Source: Metellina segmentata (Eukaryota; Arthropoda; Arachnida; Araneae; Tetragnathidae). From it: DNA of 64,000 nucleotides. The position numbers were made by a program, and so were the translations under genes. The notes below the pieces were generated by a model. It made no database searches. It was not told where the DNA came from and saw nothing but the letters and a program-made list of their open reading frames with translations. The stretch covers positions 24,501,235-24,565,234 of the forward strand of contig OX375877.1 in NCBI GenBank assembly GCA_947359465.1. Reading direction: 5' to 3'. This document shows, one piece after another, positions 35,993 through 47,455 of this stretch (within the stretch, counting starts at the first letter, position 1; each line of letters begins with the position of its first letter).

Positions 35993-38234
35993 ACTAAAAA
36001 ACAAGTCCAATTCTTGTCAAATCGGATACCGACTTCAATTCGTCTGAAATAACGGGCAATCCGTTCGTAGGAGGGAGCTCTGATAATCAAGGTTCTACTA
36101 TGTCGTGATTTGCACATTGCAGATTCATGAGTGAAACCTCCAAGCATCACAAAAATAAATCTAGAATAAAGGAAAACTGTCTGTCTAACACAAGAACTAC
36201 TTCCCTCATTAAATCTGAGCCTGTCTGTCGCCTTAGGAACGGGCTATATCAAATTTTCCACTGGGGTTATAGATGGATATGAATTAACGTTTGGCATCTA
36301 TGGTGCGTCGGCAATTATTGTGCGGCACTACTTTCATTACATGACGGCAATAAGAGTGTAGGACACATAGTCAACATAACTTTAGTTTCCAGTGTACTCA
36401 CATATTTCGGTTTTACGAGCAGCACATGTTCAAGAATCCTTGAGTATGGTTAGCGAATCACAAGTTTTAAAATTTTTAACTTCCGTTTTCTTAAGAGTTG
36501 CTCATATCTGTAGGAATATTAGTAAATCAACAATTTTGTATGGTATTTTCTTATTTGTTGAATGGCAGCGAACCATGTGAAAATACATGCTCCGAAGCAA
36601 GTACAAGAACGCCTGCTATGTGCAGCTGTGAAAACATTTATCAGCAAAAGGTTTCGGGATGAGGCATTTTCAGATGTAGGCAGGATATTAAGGCATAAGA
36701 ATTTTTAAAATAGATAAGTTATAGAAGAGGATCATTAAAGGAAAATATCGTTTTTTGTATGCAAACAATAAACATGGTGACTAATTTCACCACAGCACTT
36801 AACGACGCAATTGAAACATTTGTTATGATGTTCACTTGTTACTCAATAGACCTATAACAAACTATGTATATTTTCACCGCAAAAATTATCCAAGAGCAAA
36901 CTTAACTTTAGACTCTTCAAAGTCATGTACACTCAAAATGTACTAAACCTTCTTTGGTTGCGGCCTAGATTTCATAGATAGATAGTCACCACCTATATTT
37001 TGCAACATTGGTGGACAAAACTGCCCCTAAAAGTTAGGACACGAAAAGGAGCTATATATCGTAATCGAAATATAAAAAAAGTGTTAAACTTTATCTTAGT
37101 AACTAATTAGTAACTAACTAGTTAGTAACTAATATCAAAAGCAAGGACCCACAATTTTATCCTTTATTGTAGATTGTGGGAATAAAATGTTTGATTTTAC
37201 CGATCCAAAAACAGATAGATATATGTCAATTTCCAATTAATAGAACTTGTCATAGCTTGGGGTTGACTACAGTAAGTGCAATATATACATCCCTTCGTTA
37301 TTCTCATTGTAATCACCAAGTACATTTAAAACTCAAAAGCCAATAGAATTATTTTTATATCAACAGTAAGGAAATAGTACTACTTATTAGAGTTACTATT
37401 GTTCGAGTTCAAACTGAAAATTAAATTATCTCTTAAATTTAGTAGTAAGTAAAAGTTTATTAACAGCTTTTTAACACGGAGTTATATTTATTTAACGATC
37501 TTAAAGCAGATAACAAATCAAATTCAAAATGTTTTTCGACATTTTTTAATTTTTCGTGACAGTAGTTTTAAGATTCAACATGTGGTTCTGTGGTTTTTGA
37601 CTTATATTACATTTTCCCACCTTTGTTTTCTCATAAACTGAAAGAGAAAGACTAACGACATTTTGCCACCTTCTAACCATTAACAAACCAGAATGGAACT
37701 TACTCAATTTTTTGGAAAAGTGACATAACATTTTGTATTCTGAGCACAGAATTACTAATTCAAGTAAACAACCTATTGTGTTGACGTACAATTTATTTTT
37801 CGTTATTTGAATTGTATGAATTGTAATTGAAGTTAAAAAGCCACTTCTTAATAGACAGCTTTACAATTTCAGTTCCAAATGCTTTTAAAATTCCAAATTA
37901 GCTTTTCAAAATTCCAATAGTATGCACATAGATACATAAATATTTTGATGTAATTTTAAATCTACAGTCATAGCTACACTTGCAATTTATCAAAAGGAAA
38001 TATAGAGTTTTCTAGAGGAGATATTGAAACAAAAAAACTATTTGAAGTTGGGAACAAAAAAAGCTCGGGAAAGCATGTTAATAAGCGATGCACTCAAGCA
38101 GGCCTTGAATTCAGCGGAGGGATATGCAAGATAATAAAGATTAAAGGTGAGGACGTGAACTTATCAGGCAGAAAAGCACTTGCAATAATTCCAGCACAGT
38201 TTCATCGCTAGAAACTGATACGCTCGTGTGAAAA
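35993..38234. other. AT-rich interval without recognisable genes
   Basis: No transposon ends, SINE blocks or plausible exons found. TAACTAATTAGTAACTAACT-like short iterations occur near 37,098-37,135. Confidence 0.35.
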
Positions 38235-38530
38235 GGTTCTCCCTGTTTTGCAAAAAAAAATAGTGTGAAGGGTATTCGGGCAAAGTATGAGACTTTCCAC
38301 ACAGCTTCTCTCTTCCAAGGTAGGTTAACTTCCGACTCCTTAAAATTCGAAAATAGTTTAGAAGCCTAACAAGCGGTTAAACTGCGAAGTTGAAGTTCGT
38401 GCTCCACTTAGTCAAAAGGCTAATAAGCGAGGTTTTTAATAAGGAGAAGAGTTGACTAATTAAAACATTTATATTAAAATTTTAAAGGCAAGAGAGCCGT
38501 GTTGATGTATACTGTCATGAATTTAGAGAA
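38235..38530. repeat. Dispersed repeat D, copy 2
   Basis: Matches 33,120-33,430 in the same orientation about 5.1 kb away, with small indels. It is non-coding. Confidence 0.6.
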
Positions 38531-38999
38531 AATTTGGGCTGACATAATATTACATCGGAGTATAAAGTGGTCCCTAGACGATCAATGTTATTGTCAATAT
38601 GACGGGTTCTATTGATATGTGTTTCAATACACCTTCAATCAACATTCGGTTAAAGTTTTTCGAAGGGTCGTCACGTGTTTCATTTTTGAGTCTCAAATTC
38701 AGATTTGGGTTTTCATGTCTTGACTTTGGCTGTCTGCAATCGGAAGAAAGAAAAGAAGAGGAAAAGACGCTGTTCACGCAATAGATTGTGAAGTCACGTG
38801 AAACAGATTGCATCTTCTGCCCTTCGCGTTAAAAAAAAAAAAATTACATTTCCAGTCCTATTCCATTTCAAGGAATGAGAGCAAAAAATATAAAACATAT
38901 TGACTGTGATTGTTAATTCTTTTTCGTAAAATCAAAATCGCTAAAGATAGATTAAAAATTTCAACGTATTTTAAATCTGCGGAAAATTTTATTTCAGAT

Positions 39000-39560
39000 T
39001 AATAACTTACATCACGGTAAACGCCGGGCTAGCCATAATAAATAATACTCATGAATGACTTTTACAAAACCAATCAAATTCGGAATTCAACGCAGCTTTA
39101 AAATTTCAGTCAGAGCCTGGAAAAGAACGAGATAAACAAAAATCATCGAATCGAGAGAAAACAAGAGAAATGGGGAGGAGGGGAGTGCAATTTCCTTAAT
39201 ATATTTGATTTCTTGGATCCTCTTTTCCCGACAGATCCAATGAGCCGAAAGCTGGCAGGCACATTATGTCCCTATAATATGAAATATATCCCCCGAGAAA
39301 TAGCCAAGGGAAGAAGATGACAGCTACCAGAGTCTCGGGTTGCCAGGCAACTGGCCCCATCGTTGACAGATTAATTGCCAGCACGCAAGACCCAGTGGCG
39401 CCCCAACTGTGCCCAAGTTACACATCCTTCTGTTCCTTCTGGAGATCCAAGACTAACCGTGTTACAGACTGCCGGCGGTGGCTTTGTAGTGGGCCTTTAT
39501 TTACACTTGTTGGGGAAGCTTTGAAGGATGGCTTATAAGAAATCGATATCAGTGTAGGAT
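39000..39560. other. GC-richer unique segment with a perfect RFX X-box
   Basis: The segment lacks any repeat match within the window and is richer in GC than its surroundings. It holds GTTGCCAGGCAAC at 39,339-39,351, a perfect inverted repeat with one-base spacer matching the RFX-factor X-box. A 73-codon plus-strand frame (39,317-39,538) and a minus-strand frame overlap it, but neither has splice or domain support. It could be a regulatory element or an unrecognised exon. Confidence 0.25.
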
Positions 39561-39620
39561 TGCATTAAGCCGTGTGATGCAAAACGAGTGTCCTTGGAAA
39601 TGGGGAGGGGAAAATGGTTT

Positions 39621-39760
39621 TTAACCGCTCGAGTGGTTTTGACGAGATATTTCGTCCATCAAGACGCCAAATTTTTTATGGTTAGATCAAGGTCTCGTCA
39701 GTTTTCTTCCAATGACGAGATATCTCGTCTATCTGATCAGTTGAACCGCCAACTCTAGTT
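39621..39760. mobile_element. Palindromic-unit MITE (copy 5) with exact GACGAGATATCTCGTC
   Basis: TTAA (39621-39624) precedes CCGCTCGAGTGGTTTTGACG. The full 16-bp palindrome stands at 39,714-39,729, and GGTCTCGTCAGTTTTCTTCC represents the spacer unit. The right end near GATCAGTTGAACCGCC is decayed. Confidence 0.6.
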
Positions 39761-39820
39761 GAAGTGAGTAATACTTGATGCACCTTGAGATTTTTTCGGA
39801 ATCTAGACTATCTTCTCTCT

Positions 39821-40121
39821 GAGGCACTGTAGATCAGAAGGTTCCTGGGTTGAATCCGGGTTAGTGCATGGATGTTTGTGAGCGTATGGTGTAGGGGAAG
39901 TCGATGTACCTTAAATATGTCGAGGCCGAAAGTCCGCACGTTGGGTTGGTGTGGAAGTTTGGAGAGTGGGGTATCAACTTAAATGATGCCTCGTCATCTG
40001 ACCGTGGTTGAAAATCACGTTTTGTTGTCCTCGTGTCGTTTCCTTAGGGGATTGATCCCGGACTGTCGTTTCTCTAGTGCGACATTAATTAAAAATTACC
40101 AAAATTACTAGAGGCACTGTA
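39821..40121 (+). mobile_element. SINE family A with 11-bp target duplication
   Basis: GAGGCACTGTA flanks it (39821-39831 and 40111-40121). The head retains GGTTCCTGGGTTGAATCCGG, the body carries GTCCGCACGTTGGGTTGG and CGTCATCTGACCGTGG, and the tail ends AATTAAAAATTACC. About 279 bp between duplications. Confidence 0.85.
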
Positions 40122-40706
40122 TTGTTTTACCATATATTTATTTTATTTCCACATTACCACCAAAGGGCTATCGAGACTGTAATTTTTGGAACTTATCAGT
40201 TTGAGGAGCACTTCTAACTACTTTATTTAAAAGCAAAATAATTATAATAATTAAGAAGGATAAATGATTACTAAGTAGGGTTTGGAAGAAAATCCCCACT
40301 ATTGCGTTGTAACTTTTCGGCCTTTTCGTAGTGGAAGTTGTCCACTGAAACTAATTTCATATCACAAATTTGGAGTCACTAAGCAAAATATGAAAAAAAG
40401 TAACTACATATCCGTGCTCAGATTTGTTTCTTTGCCTCATTCCTATTCACTGTAGTATATTATTTAGTTATTTTGAGCAGTCATTTTCTTGATATTATCT
40501 CTTAATTATAGATTTCATTATTTAATTATATTGATGGAGTTTGCCCAACATGAAATTATAGGGGTAAAGGGTTATGCCCTTTTAGATATGATAGCCACGT
40601 ACAAATAATAGCTTCCATTGGAATCTATTTCAAATCCTCTCGTAAGCCTCTCGAGTAGTCCAACACCCTCTTGGTAGGCTAGGCCCAGTCAGGGTTTAAA
40701 TAAACT

Positions 40707-41737
40707 TACAATACTCCACAATAATGGATCGGACGCCAGAGGATTTGCATAAAATCCGACTACTTGTTTGGGGGTGTTTTTCGTGATATGGCCTAGGACC
40801 TTTGTATGTTGTTCCTGGTCAATTGAACGCCGACGCCGACGTGAACATTTTGGACAATCAGGTTCTTACACGCTCTGGCAATTTTATGGAATGGACGAAT
40901 GTTACTTGCAGGACGACAACGCTCTATGTCATGTTGCAGCCTCTGTCTAGCAGTGGTATCGAGATATGGATGTAAAACGTCTTCCCTGGCCTGCTCAGAG
41001 TTCCGACCTAAACCCCATAGAACATTTGTGGTACGAGTTAGAGCTACGCTTACGGACCAGGGAACCAAGTCCGAATTCGACAGCTGAGCTGGCGACATTC
41101 TTCCAACAGGTACGGACACAAATACCCGTAGCTGTGAACCAAAACCTTGTTGAAAGTATACCCAGAAGGGTTGCTAGTGTAATTGCAGTACGTGGGGGAC
41201 AGTCTTCCTATTAAAGTATGTATGTTGTTTCTAATTCCTACACTGGCAGACCAGAGGAGTGCCAGGCCCGTCGAAGACGGCAAGAGGCAAGGGGGTGCGC
41301 CTTTCATGTTATTGAGCCCCATTGGGAGGAAGTCCGACTTTGCTCGGCATACATGACACATCCGTTTTACAGGAAGGTCCCTTTCATACATCCATTCACT
41401 CACACATATCGTAATTTAGATACCAATCAGAGGCCGATAACCCTCTGATCAGATACCCCCAGAGGTATTGATTTGGTATGGGAACATGGGGGACTTTGTG
41501 ACCACGACCTATTTAACGTGCCCCAGTCACCATTAATGAACACGACGGTCTTTAGCCAGGTCGAAGCGCCGATCTCACAATCATCAGAATTGCAGGCTCC
41601 GCCGAGGACAGAACCCACAACCCTTCTGATGCGAGCCCGACGCTTTACTGACTGAGCTACCGCGGCTCTCAAAGTATGTATTCTTTCCCTTATACCATCA
41701 AATTTTGCTGTCCTTTCCATTATTGTAGGATACTGTA
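40707..41737 (+). mobile_element. Tc1 deletion derivative carrying a nested SINE
   Basis: TA junctions (40707-40708, 41736-41737) bound CAATACTCCACAATAATGG and, inverted, CAGTATCCTACAATAATGG. The transposase relic reads VVPGQLNA-type text near 40,812, then, with shifts, DDNALCHVAAS and WPAQSSDLNPIEHLWYELEL, ending at the stop 41212-41214. As in the 7.4-kb copy, the sequence between the left terminus and GGATCGGACGCCAGAGG is deleted. Without the SINE the element is about 570 bp. Confidence 0.85.
41213..41680 (-). mobile_element. SINE family C nested in the Tc1 element, 10-bp TSD
   Basis: AAAGTATGTA is repeated at 41213-41222 and 41671-41680. Read on the minus strand, the 448-bp insert begins AGCCGCGGTAGCTCAGTCAG, a clear tRNA A box, and has GGGTTGTGGGTTCTGTCC as the B box. 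The body (GACCGTCGTGTTCATTAATG, CACGTTAAATAGGTCG) differs from family A. The empty site is supplied by the 7.4-kb Tc1 copy. Confidence 0.9.
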
Positions 41738-42287
41738 TTTCAAAACTATAATGTCACTCCGGTTATTACAATGGTTGAAAAATGGTGAATATAATGGTGT
41801 GAAATAAACTATCGGCCGAAAAAATAATCGTCTCTTGAACGACCCGAAGCAATCCGTTTCTGTGGTAATATATAGGCTCTACCTTTAATGGTGGTGATAG
41901 TTCTTGTAATAGATAGTTTGTAACGAAAAACAAAAGATGCTCGATAAACTGCTGATTTCAAAAAGAGAAAAGGGGATAATAGAATCTATTATTAATTGTC
42001 TTGATAGTTCGCGTTAGCAAATGCTTAGTATCCGACAGTGCTAAATGGTTAATCTTTTGGATCCAGTAGAAAAAAGGGACAATTGAGTTGATTATTTACT
42101 GTCTTGCATTTCATCGTTACCAGATACTTAGAACAGAATTCACCCGTGCAAAAAGGATAACAGAGTGAATCCAGTAGAGAAAGGATAAATGAGTTTATAG
42201 TGTGTTGATTTTTTGCATTACCGAATACTTAGAACATAATTCGCCAGTGATAAATGGATAACACACTGCGTCTGGTAAATGGATTGT

Positions 42288-42730
42288 ACACTCATGTCCA
42301 AAATTATCTTTACACCCAAAAATAATTGTATTTCCTGAAATACCCTATCGGTGTAATCCTTTTTTGCAGGGGATGTGATAAAGATAAGTCTTATTAGCAA
42401 TCACCAATCAAAAGTGATCAAATGGTTTCTGATATGCAAATCATGACGTTACATGATCTCCATTAAGTGAATGAATCCATTAAGCGATTACCGTGATCAG
42501 CAAAATCTCCTGATATGAACCCAATAGAGAATGTATGGGACTATCTTGTAAAATCAGTTGCATGGAGACATCCTTCTCCTAGAGATATATATGCCCTGAA
42601 GACCGCTTTGCTGGAGGTGTGGAACGTAATTCCCCAAACTGTGGTTAACACCAATGCTGCCAGCCTGAAATCACGTTGTCATATAGCACCCCGAAAAGAA
42701 AGTAACACAACTCAAAATTGCAAAATTTGA
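42288..42730 (+). pseudogene. Tc1 relic with left terminus and C-terminal transposase
   Basis: TA then CACTCATGTCCAAAATTATC at 42,290 resembles the terminus of the 43.7-45.0 kb element. From 42,499 the frame reads AKSPDMNPIENVWDYLVKSV, ALLEVWNVIPQTVVN and ends at the TGA 42,728-42,730. The third catalytic Glu is present and the rest of the catalytic core is missing. Its 3' part is separated from any right terminus by the hAT insertion. Confidence 0.65.
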
Positions 42731-42739
42731 GAAACATCG

Positions 42740-43245
42740 ACTTAAAGCAGGGGTGGCCAACCTGGGACGCATGAGCCAAACTTGGCGCATTTGATGATTA
42801 CAAGTGGCGCATTGCATTTTTGCGCCTACATATTCTTTGATTACAAGTGAACAAGCATTTTCATCCATGAAATTCATTAAAAGGAAAACGAGGTAGCGAA
42901 TGAATGATTCAAATTTGAAAAATTCTCTGTTGCTCTTAATAACAACTTTACACCAAACATTGAAAGACTAGCGAAATCCAAACAGGCTCAAAAGTCTTAT
43001 TGATCGTGAGTAATATTTATGTGCTGTAATAGACATTGTTTTACGTACAATACTTAAAGCATTTAAAAATGTGAATTATGTCTATAAACATACTTTTATT
43101 AAAAAAGTTATTAAGGATATGACAGGACCATGAACGTAAGGTAGAAAAGGTGCTTGAGTTATATGGCGCATCGGAACTCGTATGTGAAGAAAAATTGGCG
43201 CATGACATGTCAAAGGTTGGCTATATATACCCCCCTGACTTAAAG
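42740..43245 (+). mobile_element. hAT element, 8-bp TSD ACTTAAAG
   Basis: ACTTAAAG is duplicated exactly (42740-42747, 43238-43245). The termini are CAGGGGTGGCCAACCT and, inverted, CAGGGGGGTATATATAGCCAACCTT in two halves. The 490-bp element keeps the last part of its transposase gene, so it is a deletion derivative of an autonomous hAT. Confidence 0.92.
42843..43003 (+). pseudogene. hAT transposase C-terminal (dimerisation) relic
   Basis: The text TSEQAFSSMKFIKRKTR, then one stop, then a one-base shift to NNFTPNIERLAKSKQAQKSY and a stop at 43001-43003, matches the C-terminal hATC dimerisation region and tail of hAT transposases. The rest of the protein is deleted. It can have no catalytic activity. 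Confidence 0.8.
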
Positions 43246-43676
43246 GATACTATAAAACTTATATTGGAATAGTAAAGCATCTTTTAAATTTTAGGTAAGT
43301 ATTTGTGGTGTTAACTTCTATTATATTCTATAGAATATTAATATAACACGCATACATATTTTTCGCACCTCATACATATTTTTCAATGACATAACATCAA
43401 TTTTTTTATTTTTTGACCTGTGTCACTTTTTTTGCCGGGGTGCGATATGTGTGTACAAGTCAGGGGCGATCACATTCCATACTAAATTCACAAGTCTCAA
43501 TTTTTTTTCTGAGTAATTCTTTTTTTATGAACTCTCCTCGTCACATATTATTGCCATTTTTATTGTTTCATGCTACAGTTTCATATCACAGACAGCGATC
43601 TTAAATTGTTTCCTTTCTATTTACAGGGATTGGATAAAAATATATACAAACACCTAAAAAAAACATGTGACCTCGC

Positions 43677-44985
43677 CTAGTATAGTGTAGGGAAACCGTT
43701 GGCATTCAAAACAGCTTTCAGTCTTCTCGGAATGAATAAATACAGTTCGTGTATGCTTGTCAAAGGAATCTTGTACCATTCTTCCTGCAAAACGGTTGCC
43801 TGTTCAGAAATCGACGATGGCGGTGGATAGCGTGATCACGCACTTTCCTCTTCAATGTAGACCACAAAGATTCAATAATATTGAGGTCTGGTGACTGTGG
43901 TGGCCAGGGGAGATGTGACAACTTGACCTCGTGGTAATCAGCCCTATGTGAACAGAGGCTTTATCATCTTGGAAGCCATAGGATGGACTTGATCGGCCAT
44001 AATGTTCACATAATCCTTGGCCTTAATGTGCCGTTACAGAATAATCATAAGGCCCACAGAAAACCACGATATGGCTGCCCAAACTGCAAAGAATCCCCAC
44101 CATGTTTCACTCTTGGCAACAAACAGTCTGTATCATAGGCTTAGGATGGTGTTCGCCAGACGTAAACTCGGCAAAAAGTGGGAAACAATGTGAAACAAGA
44201 CTCATCCGACCAAATTACTGTCTTCCATTGCTTCCATAGTCCAGGCTTTATATCTTAAACACTACTTTTTTCTGTTACAGGCATTAATATCCCTGAGGAG
44301 TAGTTTTTGAATTGCAGCTAGGGCTAGAAATACCCTTCTTATGGACCTATCTTCAGATTGTTTTAGTTCTCACGGGCTTTGTGAGCACGACATTCATTAC
44401 AGCTTTAACTTTTGCAGCTGTGGTCTTCTTATGTTTAATCACAATCCTTCTTAATGATCGTCTGTCACGATCACTCAGTACACACTTTCGTCCGCGCTGA
44501 GATTTAGCGGATGATGTTTTTCCGCTTTTCAAATATGCGGGATAAATCTTATATACAGTACCGCTTGAAACACTAAACACTTCGGCTACCTTGCTTACGT
44601 AAGCACCCACCAGACGAGCTACAACAATTTGCACACGATTGAAGTCTGTTAGCTCTAACATGATGCAATTACAACTTCACAGAACAGCGCCCCGACAACG
44701 ACAGACCTGCCTTGCTTATATTTCGACGTTTTATTTGCTTATTTTATGTATTTATGACGTTGTATAGGTAGAGTCATAAGGCGAAAAAAACAGCGCTACC
44801 TACACATTTGACTAGATTAAACATTTCTTTCAAAGCATGCATTTCACGAGGTGTTTACATATTTTTTCCAACCCTTGTTTGTGTTATGATGTTATATCTC
44901 ATTCCACAAATTCCTAAAATTATAGTTCACAGGTTCTGTGAAATCCGTGATTCTATGCATGTAAAGATAATTTCGGACACCAGTG
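43677..44985 (-). mobile_element. Tc1 element, minus strand, left end unclear
   Basis: The right (5') terminus is clear: TA at 44,986-44,987 beside inverted CACTGGTGTCCGAAATTATC. The transposase relic starts at ATG 44,661 (MLELTDFNRVQIVVARLVGA), keeps helix-turn-helix text (VAEVFSVSSGTVYKIY, GRKCVLSDRDRRSLRRIV), and in shifted frames reads WPPQSPDL, LQEEWYKIPLTSIHELYLFI and RRLKAVLNANGFPTLY with stop 43677-43679, about 328 codons. Frameshifts and stops are scattered through the centre. The distal terminus was not recognised. Confidence 0.8.
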
Positions 44986-44999
44986 TATTTCCAACTAAT

Positions 45000-45850
45000 T
45001 TGAATCGAATGGAAGTAGTATTATCCATCGCTTAAATTTCAAGTACACATTTTATTCGAGTTTCAATAGCTCGAGTAATTGTCCCATTTAATGATAATCA
45101 AAACTCGATATAAAACGTGGAATTTAAACTGTGGAGAATATTTTGGAGATTTAAACTAATCTAATTTAAATGAACGAGATAAAACTATACGGTTGGATAG
45201 TGGCAATTCAAACTCTTAGCACATCGATTTAAATTCAATTAGGAAGGTAATGAAAAGATATGGTTTGTGTTCAAAGTAATACTTATTTGATTCATTTTAC
45301 TTTAACATCTAAATAGTTACCCATTCGTGAAATTCGCAAACAACTGCATAGAAACGATTTTCGTTACATCAAAACTAAACGAGAGGTATATGTTACTATG
45401 GATAGTGGATGAATATAGTTGAAACTAAATATGCTAGTTGATTTTAAAACATCTGTTCATATTTTATGGATAGATAGGGAACACAAAATTAAAGTATATT
45501 TACATAGTGATATGCCTAGGTGCAGAATTAATTTCAGTGTTCTGCAGCACAATTCCAATCAATTGCAATTATTCTGCAGTCATTTTGTCCGAATATTGAA
45601 AACTGCTGTAAAATCAAAAACAGACGTAAAACACAATTATTAACTAAATATACATTACATATTTATAATAAAAATTTTAAAATTAATTAACTTACTTTAT
45701 TTAAAAACAAGACATACTTTCAGAATTTGCAATTCCCTTGATAACTTTGGAAGTTAAATGTTTTGTCATTGACATAGGACATGTGTTATTCATAAAGAGT
45801 TTGTGGTAATTTAGGGCGATGTAGGCAGGTTGTTCCGTAGCTAGAGAAGA
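45000..45850. other. AT-rich interval without gene evidence
   Basis: One 74-codon chance frame only; no termini or repeats recognised. Confidence 0.3.
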
Positions 45851-45853
45851 ATA

Positions 45854-46000
45854 AGACCCGCTGCACACATCCTGTTTTTTAACGTGCGGTGCCACTGCGG
45901 CACCAAAGCCCAACTATGCACACATAATTGTGAAATGACGTACGAACTCATTTCGCGCCATTTGCGAATTTTTGATAAAAATTAAGGAAAAATTGTTCTG
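45854..46000 (+). mobile_element. MITE with GTGCACACATCC-type terminus, partial copy 2
   Basis: GACCCGCTGCACACATCC, AACGTGCGGTGCCACTGCGG and CAAAGCCCAACTATGCACAC match the right half of the 35.4-kb element in reverse and the 52.4-kb copy directly. Only one terminus is present. Confidence 0.6.
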
Positions 46001-46445
46001 TAAAGACTTTGTTCGTTCTTTGACGTAACGTCGCAGTTTTAAGCACTTTCTGCTCCCGGGGTGATAATTACAAGTGACACATGGGTGTGCTAAACAGTAC
46101 ACTAAGGTGCAGAAAGATAGCGTTCCTAAATCCCCTTGAGGTTTGTACAGAAAGTTTTAAAACGCCCAAACAGTGTGTGATTTTGAATTCTAGGTGGACA
46201 AAATTCAATTTTCTTACTGTCGCAGATTGTCAAAAAGACATATCTTAAAAGTAGTATTTCACCTTAGCAAGATCCCAGTTTTATTTTTCTAGATAATTCC
46301 TGCTAGTAGGATGTGCAGGGGTCCAAAGTCGAACTTTCTGCGTTGACCGCAAAACCAATCTGGCGAATGCGTATTAGTACTTTGAGGAAAACTGAAAAGT
46401 ATAGGGGTCCTATATTTTCCTTATCGCTATTGAGTAGATACTATC

Positions 46446-46738
46446 TGTCGGGATCCGCGCATGCGCACTTTAAGCCGAACTGGCGCGTAACACTTCCCTG
46501 AGACACAAAAGAGAAACAAAGAACGACGGTCGACACAAAAGGACGCGGAACGTCTGTTGTTTGGCTAGAACTATAGAATGTTTGTTATGATTGTTACTAT
46601 CACCTTTTTTTCTATCCTGATGTATGTGATTTTTTCTGTGTGTGTGTGTGTCATTAAATAAAAGGTGTAATTCATGTCAAAATAGTATATGTTATTGACG
46701 AAGTGCCCATTACGCTACGAAAGAACCCAAGCCTGACA
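46446..46738 (+). mobile_element. Putative solo LTR with NRF1-type palindrome
   Basis: The segment starts TGTCGGGATCCGCGCATGCG and ends AAGCCTGACA, so the ends are the inverted pair TGTCGGG and CCTGACA. AATAAA stands at 46,657-46,662, about 75 bases before the 3' end, after a TG-rich run. GCGCATGCGC near the 5' end matches the NRF1 binding palindrome and could act in the promoter. I find no matching 4-5 bp target duplication and no internal retroelement sequence. Confidence 0.45.
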
Positions 46739-46999
46739 TACGAAGTAAGAAGATGTTCACACTATCATTAACTTCTGTTCATCTAGGTATGTTTACGTGC
46801 TTTTAGTTTTTTTCTTGGATACTATTTCATTAATTTGCAAGATCGATTTGAATTCATAGCTAATTAGCGTCTTATGCAACTGATGATTTCAAATTTCAAC
46901 TAGACTTTTAACACATTGTACGATATCAGTTATTTTCTTCTTTTACACGCTGACTAAAAAGACTACGTCACCGTAGTGTGTGAAAATGAAAAGCACGAA

Positions 47000-47455
47000 A
47001 TGGTACGATTTACGGCATTGTCGATGTAAGGAATTCGGAGAGGTCGAACAGCTACAGTGATTGATTATGAGATGAGTGGAAGTGCTTGCATTGGTCAAAA
47101 CAATGGGTACGAAGCCGGATTTTATTGGGAGTGTAGCAGCCCTCAAAGAACAAAAACGGGGAATCTCTCGAAAGAGGAAGGGGCATTCGAGATCTGAAAA
47201 GGGAGGAAATTGCATGACGGGAATACAAAAAGCTCATCGACAAACCAAAGAGAAACCTTAAAAAATCCTAATCTCAGCGTGACCAGTACCCAATGTCAAA
47301 GACGCAAGGTATATATGTGGCGACCGGGTGTGGAAACAATTGTTAAAATGAGGAATCTTTTAAGGAATGATTATGTTTATATATCCAAGTGATGAGTAAT
47401 CGTTAATAGCCCGTTGGGTTGCTCTAATACGACGTTAGTTAAAAATGATCAATAA
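47000..47455 (+). mobile_element. SINE-tailed repeat
   Basis: The last 50 bases (AATAGCCCGTTGGGTTGC, CTAATACGACGTTAGTTAAA) are the family A SINE tail. The upstream part, with a frame reading SVAALKEQKRGISRKRKGHS, is not in the other family A copies. It may be a composite or longer subfamily, or an unrelated sequence that received the SINE tail. Confidence 0.4.

Noticed and set aside
39317..39538. 73-codon plus-strand frame over the X-box segment
   Set aside because: The opposite strand is also open and no gene signals adjoin it; the regulatory reading is kept instead.
41600..41670. tRNA gene (good A and B boxes)
   Set aside because: It is the head of a SINE with its own 10-bp duplication; the tRNA 3' half does not fold and the body continues for 400 bp. 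The same applies to heads at 20.7, 29.77 and 57.3 kb.
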